Assembly: GCF_015667795.1 (NCBI RefSeq)
Contig: NZ_JADPEL010000004.1
Coordinates: forward strand, 190,188 to 226,098
Direction of reading: 5' to 3'
DNA length: 35,911 bases
DNA from: Clostridium sp. D53t1_180928_C8
GTDB lineage: Bacteria > Bacillota > Clostridia > Clostridiales > Clostridiaceae
Shown here piece by piece: positions 32,210-35,911 of the stretch (positions are counted from its first letter, which is position 1; each line of letters begins with the position of its first letter). The notes below the pieces were generated by a model that did no database searches, was not told the DNA's origin, and saw only the letters and a list, made by a program, of their open reading frames with translations. A program made the translations under genes and the position numbers.

Positions 32210-33355
32210 CTACAGATACTTAGTATAGTCGCTTAATCTTAATGGATATTCTAATTTGGGAACTTCCATATTTAAATCTTTAAACTCCTTTTCAAACAAC
32301 TCCCTATTATATAAAATCTTTTCTGAATCACCATTAAAACTTGCTGCTAATTCATTAAAAAAATAGGAACATTTTTTATTCCCCAAATTATAGTAACAAA
32401 CACATAACTGCAAACTTGGTATCCATGTATAATAATCACTATTGGAAATAGCCATATTATAATCATCTGGTCTTGAATCTATTGCAACTCTATACCAAAA
32501 AGCTGCTTGTTTAAAATTATTCTTTTCAAGATAATAATTTCCTAAACTACATGAAATCTCAGCTGTTGGATTATCTAACTTAAAAGATTCAAATGCAATA
32601 TCAACTATTTTATCCTTCCTATCAATTATATTTAATGCTCTTATAATCTTTAAATACGCTCCCTTTACATCTTCTATCCATCCTTCATTAGTATTTATAA
32701 ATCTTCTATATTGTTTTATAGCTTCCTTATAATATCCATTGTCAAAGAGTTCATTAGCATAATAATATATATCTCTTGGAGTAAACTTTTTATTTTCCTT
32801 CTCCATATTTCTAAATATTTTAAGATTTCTATCTGTATATTCTTTAATTTTTCCATGCTCAATAGAGAAATTTCCTTCAAGCCCCCTACCATAAACATCT
32901 AAATATTCGTGAACATTTCCTATCCAAATAAACCCACAAGCTCTTTTAACTATTCTATTTCTCCTTAATGATGTAGTTACATCCCCCTGCTCATTTCTTG
33001 CCAATATATATTCTGCACTTACATAATCATAACTATTATCCATATTCTCTAACAATAATTTTATTTTTTTTACATTTTCATCATTAATATAGTCATCACC
33101 ATCTAACCACATTATATAATCACTAGTTGCCTTACTAAATGCAAAATTCCTCGCAGCTGAAAAATTGTTTATCCATTTAAAATCATATATTTTAGAATTA
33201 AACTTTGATGCAATTTCCTTTGTTTCATCTGTCGATCCTGTATCTACTATTATAATTTCATCTATGAATGATTTTACTGAATTTAAACATCTACAAAGAG
33301 TCTTAGCCTCATCCTTAACAATCATACATAAACTTATTGAAATTTTTTTCTCCAT
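32210..33355 (-). CDS. Glycosyltransferase family 2 with C-terminal TPR-like repeats
   Basis: 381 aa, cytoplasmic. The N-terminal GT-A fold has ISLCMIVKDEAKTLCRCL, IIIVDTGSTDETKEIA, NFSAARNFA and the metal-binding DGDD (85-88) in MWLDGDDYI. From about 190 to 340 are TPR-like helical pairs (YYYANELFDNGYYKEAIKQY, and CSLGNYYLEKNNFKQAAFWY). This GT2-TPR layout is common in clostridia and may glycosylate proteins or surface glycans. GGAGAT precedes ATG 33355. Monocistronic by its flanking terminators. Confidence 0.9.
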   Translation of the reverse strand: MEKKISISLCMIVKDEAKTLCRCLNSVKSFIDEIIIVDTGSTDETKEIASKFNSKIYDFKWINNFSAARNFAFSKATSDYIMWLDGDDYINDENVKKIKLLLENMDNSYDYVSAEYILARNEQGDVTTSLRRNRIVKRACGFIWIGNVHEYLDVYGRGLEGNFSIEHGKIKEYTDRNLKIFRNMEKENKKFTPRDIYYYANELFDNGYYKEAIKQYRRFINTNEGWIEDVKGAYLKIIRALNIIDRKDKIVDIAFESFKLDNPTAEISCSLGNYYLEKNNFKQAAFWYRVAIDSRPDDYNMAISNSDYYTWIPSLQLCVCYYNLGNKKCSYFFNELAASFNGDSEKILYNRELFEKEFKDLNMEVPKLEYPLRLSDYTKYL

Positions 33356-33380
33356 CTATCTCCTTTATTAAAATAAAAAT

Positions 33381-33426
33381 TAATGCACATATTATAATAA
33401 GAAATATTATTACAACATGTGCATTA
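33381..33426 (-). terminator. Terminator after the GH3 lipoprotein gene
   Basis: 10-bp stem TAATGCACAT / ATGTGCATTA closed around an A/T-rich loop able to pair further; U-rich minus-strand tail. Confidence 0.6.
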
Positions 33427-33444
33427 CTATATAATTATTTAACC

Positions 33445-34659
33445 TTAGTCAAATAATTTATCTATTTTAGTATTTATACCTTCAACATTATCCACCTCTG
33501 AACAATTATCATTTTTTAAATTGTACTTATTTTTAAGATACAATATCCTATAAACACTTTCGTTAATTCTTTCTTCAGAAATAATCCCATTTGCTATAGC
33601 CTCTTCTATTGAAGTTATAACCTCAATCTCATTATCATATCCATGACACACAAGTACTATATCAACCCCTGCCTCAATTGATTTAATAGCAGCTTCTCCT
33701 ATATTATAATTTTCTGTAATAGCCCCCATAGTCATGTCATCAGTAATAATAACCCCTTTAAACTCCATACTTTCCCTAAGAATATTAGAAATAATTATCT
33801 TTGACATAGTAGCTGGATTTTCTGAATCTATATTTTTTAATAAAATATGTGAAGCCATAATAGCATCTGCACCATTTTTTATAGCATTTTCAAATGGTAT
33901 AAACTCTAATTGCCTAAGTTCTTCTAAACTTTTTTCTACTAAAGGCAATCCATAATGAGAATCTACACTTGTATCACCGTGTCCTGGGAAATGCTTTACT
34001 ACAGATATAACTCCATTATCCTGTATTCCCCTCATAACTTCAACAGCTAAATTACTAACTATCTCTGCATTTTCCCCAAAAGCTCTATTTCCTATAACAG
34101 TATTTTGGGGATTACTTAATATATCAAGTACTGGTGCATAGTCCATGTTATAACCCTTTAACTTTAATTCATTTGCAATTATATCTCCTTCTTTATAACA
34201 AATCTCTTTACTATTAAAAGAAGCTACATAAGGTGCTGAAGGCAATTTTTTAAACTCTTGTGGTACCCTAGAAACTACTCCACCCTCTTCATCAACAGAA
34301 ATAAATAATGGAACTTTATTCTCCTTATTAATATCCTTAAATTCATTTATTAAATTAATAACTTCCATTAAACTATTAACATTATCTCCAAAAAATATAA
34401 CTCCTCCTATACATTTGTTTTTAATTAAATTTCTTATATTATCATCTAATGTTATTCCATCAAAACCCACAATTAGTAATTGACCTATTTTCTCTTGCAA
34501 AGTCATATTATCAATTAAAATCTGAATTTTATCTTCTTTTTCCTTAAACTCCTCATTTAACTTTTTTTCTTTACTTTGCAACTTATCATTTTCACTTACA
34601 CATGAAATAAAAATTAATATAGTAAATATTGCAAGTAAAACATTCAATATTTTTTTCAT
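33445..34659 (-). CDS. GH3 beta-N-acetylhexosaminidase lipoprotein (NagZ-like)
   Basis: 404 aa. A lipoprotein signal (1-19) with lipobox FISC places lipidated C20 at the surface. A charged coiled linker (22-48) leads to a single GH3 TIM barrel. Catalytic landmarks: VDEEGG, KHFPGHGDTSVDSHYGLP (D233/H235 dyad of NagZ-type enzymes) and nucleophile D307 in IITDDMTMGAI. Probably trims GlcNAc from muropeptides or other glycans outside the membrane for amino-sugar recycling. GAGGT precedes ATG 34659. Confidence 0.93.
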   Translation of the reverse strand: MKKILNVLLAIFTILIFISCVSENDKLQSKEKKLNEEFKEKEDKIQILIDNMTLQEKIGQLLIVGFDGITLDDNIRNLIKNKCIGGVIFFGDNVNSLMEVINLINEFKDINKENKVPLFISVDEEGGVVSRVPQEFKKLPSAPYVASFNSKEICYKEGDIIANELKLKGYNMDYAPVLDILSNPQNTVIGNRAFGENAEIVSNLAVEVMRGIQDNGVISVVKHFPGHGDTSVDSHYGLPLVEKSLEELRQLEFIPFENAIKNGADAIMASHILLKNIDSENPATMSKIIISNILRESMEFKGVIITDDMTMGAITENYNIGEAAIKSIEAGVDIVLVCHGYDNEIEVITSIEEAIANGIISEERINESVYRILYLKNKYNLKNDNCSEVDNVEGINTKIDKLFD

Positions 34660-34891
34660 ATTACCTCTTTAAACTTTAATATACATTTATTTTATTAATC
34701 ATATTTATTTTATTGTCTTAACTCAAATATTTTTATTATTTTCAAAAACAACTAACAACATACTCAAATATTATTTTCTACTTTATATTAAAATTTAAAA
34801 ACTTTATAAATAATATCACTTAAAATTCAGATTCTTTTCATTCTTTCTTTGTATAATTAGATTATAAGATATTTCTTAAATATATAATAAG

Positions 34892-35677
34892 GTGTTGATT
34901 ATTATTAATACTAAAGATAAAAAAAACAAAAACAGTCCTAGAACTATTTTAAAAAAACAGCCATTAAAACTTATAAGCTTACTAATATTAATTTTACTAT
35001 TAGTAACTTTACTTATTAAAAGCTATACTAATTTTAAAGATAAAAATTTGGCATTATCTAATTCTAATAATAACTTTAATGAAAATGCTCTAACAATCTG
35101 TATTGACCCTGGTCATGGTGATTGGGATGATGGAGCTACAGGTGTAAATGGTGCATTAGAAAAAAATATAAACCTAAACATTTCTCTAAAACTTGGGAAA
35201 TTACTTCAAAATTCAGGCTTTAATGTGATTTACACAAGAGATTCAGATAATCTTTCTTTATCTGATGATGAAATGGAAAACCTTTGTGAAAGAGTAAATA
35301 TTTCAAAGAAAAACAATTCAGATTTATTTATTTCTATTCATTGTAACACTACTGATGAATCTCCTAGTTACAAAGGAATAGAAACTTGGTACAACCCTAA
35401 AGATATTAGCAATGAAAATTTTGCCAACCTTGTACAAACTGAATTATCTAACTTAAATTATACTAAAAATAGAGGGATAAAATCTGATTCAGAATTAGTA
35501 GTTTTAAATAAAAATGATATCCCCTCTGTTTTAGTTGAACTTGGCTTCGTAAGCAACTCTTCAGACGAAAAATTTTTAAATTCTACCAGTGGACAAGCCC
35601 AATGTGCAGAAGCTTTATTTACAGCAATAAAAAATGCCTCTGAGGCCATCTATTCATCAGTAAAATCTGATAAATAG
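34892..35677 (+). CDS. N-acetylmuramoyl-L-alanine amidase (Amidase_3, CwlD-like), non-ATG start
   Basis: Up to 261 aa. One transmembrane helix (about 27-43) anchors an Amidase_3 domain. Zinc ligands H75 (IDPGHGDWDDG), E90 (GALEKN) and H150 (SIHCNTTD) and catalytic E216 (VLVELGFVSN) are present. CwlD-type enzymes act in spore cortex muramic-lactam formation; other Amidase_3 proteins split cells, so the role is open. No ATG lies near the 5' end. AAGGTG overlaps the GTG at 34892 and abuts TTG 34895; a rare ATT start at 34901 or 34904 would give normal spacing. Confidence 0.88.
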   Translation: MLIIINTKDKKNKNSPRTILKKQPLKLISLLILILLLVTLLIKSYTNFKDKNLALSNSNNNFNENALTICIDPGHGDWDDGATGVNGALEKNINLNISLKLGKLLQNSGFNVIYTRDSDNLSLSDDEMENLCERVNISKKNNSDLFISIHCNTTDESPSYKGIETWYNPKDISNENFANLVQTELSNLNYTKNRGIKSDSELVVLNKNDIPSVLVELGFVSNSSDEKFLNSTSGQAQCAEALFTAIKNASEAIYSSVKSDK

Positions 35678-35698
35678 ATGCTTCCTCACCGAGGCATC
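35677..35698. terminator. Bidirectional terminator after the amidase gene
   Basis: Stem GATGCTTC / GAGGCATC (one G-U pair), loop CTCACC, then T7 on the plus strand. The stop codon of the converging gene lies in the loop. Confidence 0.8.
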
Positions 35699-35911
35699 TT
35701 TTTATTTATTAATTTAATTATTATAGCGGCTAATATAACTATGGCTAATATTATAGCTCCATATATCATAAATAACTCCTCTGGTAATGCATTTATTATA
35801 GGATCTATAGTTTCATCAAATATCCAATAATTATTTTTAAAAAATATTTTATGAAATATTATAAATGCTTTTGAGAAATCTGTAATATATGCTCCTAATA
35901 ATACTATAAAA
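35686..35911 (-). CDS. DUF1461 / TIGR01906-family integral membrane protein, C-terminal part
   Basis: Only the last 74 residues are in the window; the 5' end lies beyond base 35911. The stretch FHKIFFKNNYWIFDETIDPIINALPEELF (given in parts: FHKIFF, NNYWIFD, ETIDPIINALPEELF) matches the conserved C-terminal extracytoplasmic segment of TIGR01906/DUF1461 proteins. It is followed by a final membrane helix (about 15 hydrophobic residues) and a basic tail KLINKKMPR. Function unknown. Converges on the amidase gene, sharing its terminator. Confidence 0.75.
   Translation of the reverse strand, partial: FIVLLGAYITDFSKAFIIFHKIFFKNNYWIFDETIDPIINALPEELFMIYGAIILAIVILAAIIIKLINKKMPR

Noticed and set aside
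1-35911. Insertion sequences, prophage, defence system or CRISPR-Cas
   Set aside because: No transposase, integrase, Cas or toxin-antitoxin-like frame was found on either strand.

Overview
The window is very AT-rich with strong GGAGG-type ribosome binding sites, Sec signal peptides and Gram-positive lipoprotein features. It carries a nan operon, a clostridial-length NadB, a DUF1002 protein, triple-tyrosine (Y_Y_Y) modules and a BclA-like collagen protein. This points to a spore-forming Clostridium (cluster I, Firmicutes); I do not assign a species.

Layout. 1-6340 (minus) is an extracellular starch operon: a GH13 amylase with a CBM26-like module and Y_Y_Y-type modules, a secreted CBM9/DOMON-like protein ending in the same kind of module, and a second GH13 amylase cut by the window start. 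A good sigma-A promoter and three TTGT-N8-ACAA inverted repeats lie upstream. 6580-7098 is a SipW-type signal peptidase. 7599-7757 holds tRNA-Glu and tRNA-Val. 7918-10866 has a ComEC-like metallo-hydrolase and a FUSC membrane protein; between them is a probable unannotated small RNA (about 8967-9067, plus strand). 10994-11590 is an unrecognised coiled-coil protein. 11855-12940 is a decaying vitamin B6 operon: pdxS has a large in-frame deletion and a frameshift, and pdxT is eroded. 13038-15773 has an HI0933-family flavoprotein and an MFS exporter. 15859-16864 is a DUF2089/SHOCT-like regulatory operon, divergent from a secreted DUF1002 protein (17166-18488).

18550-23129 (minus) is a sialic acid catabolic operon in the order nanE, nanA, SSS transporter, YhcH, nanK, with a promoter and four WGAAA-N5-TTTCA sites upstream. 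23445-25525 is a collagen-like (BclA-type) gene split by a one-base frameshift. 25711-26229 is an ADP-ribose pyrophosphatase. 26312-28805 is a DHHW/MBOAT polysaccharide O-acetylation pair. 29099-32110 is nadA-nadB-nadC. 32210-33355 is a TPR glycosyltransferase, 33445-34659 a NagZ-like GH3 lipoprotein, 34892-35677 a CwlD-like amidase, and 35686 onward the 3' end of a DUF1461/TIGR01906 membrane protein.

The theme is glycan foraging (starch, sialic acid, N-acetylhexosamines) with surface and spore-coat remodelling and cofactor supply: NAD made de novo, vitamin B6 synthesis apparently lost. The most novel candidates are the small RNA with a perfect 10-base match to the first amylase's ribosome binding site, the repeated operators before the amylase and nan operons, and the B6 operon caught in decay. 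All functional statements rest on reading the sequence and on family knowledge; no search was run.
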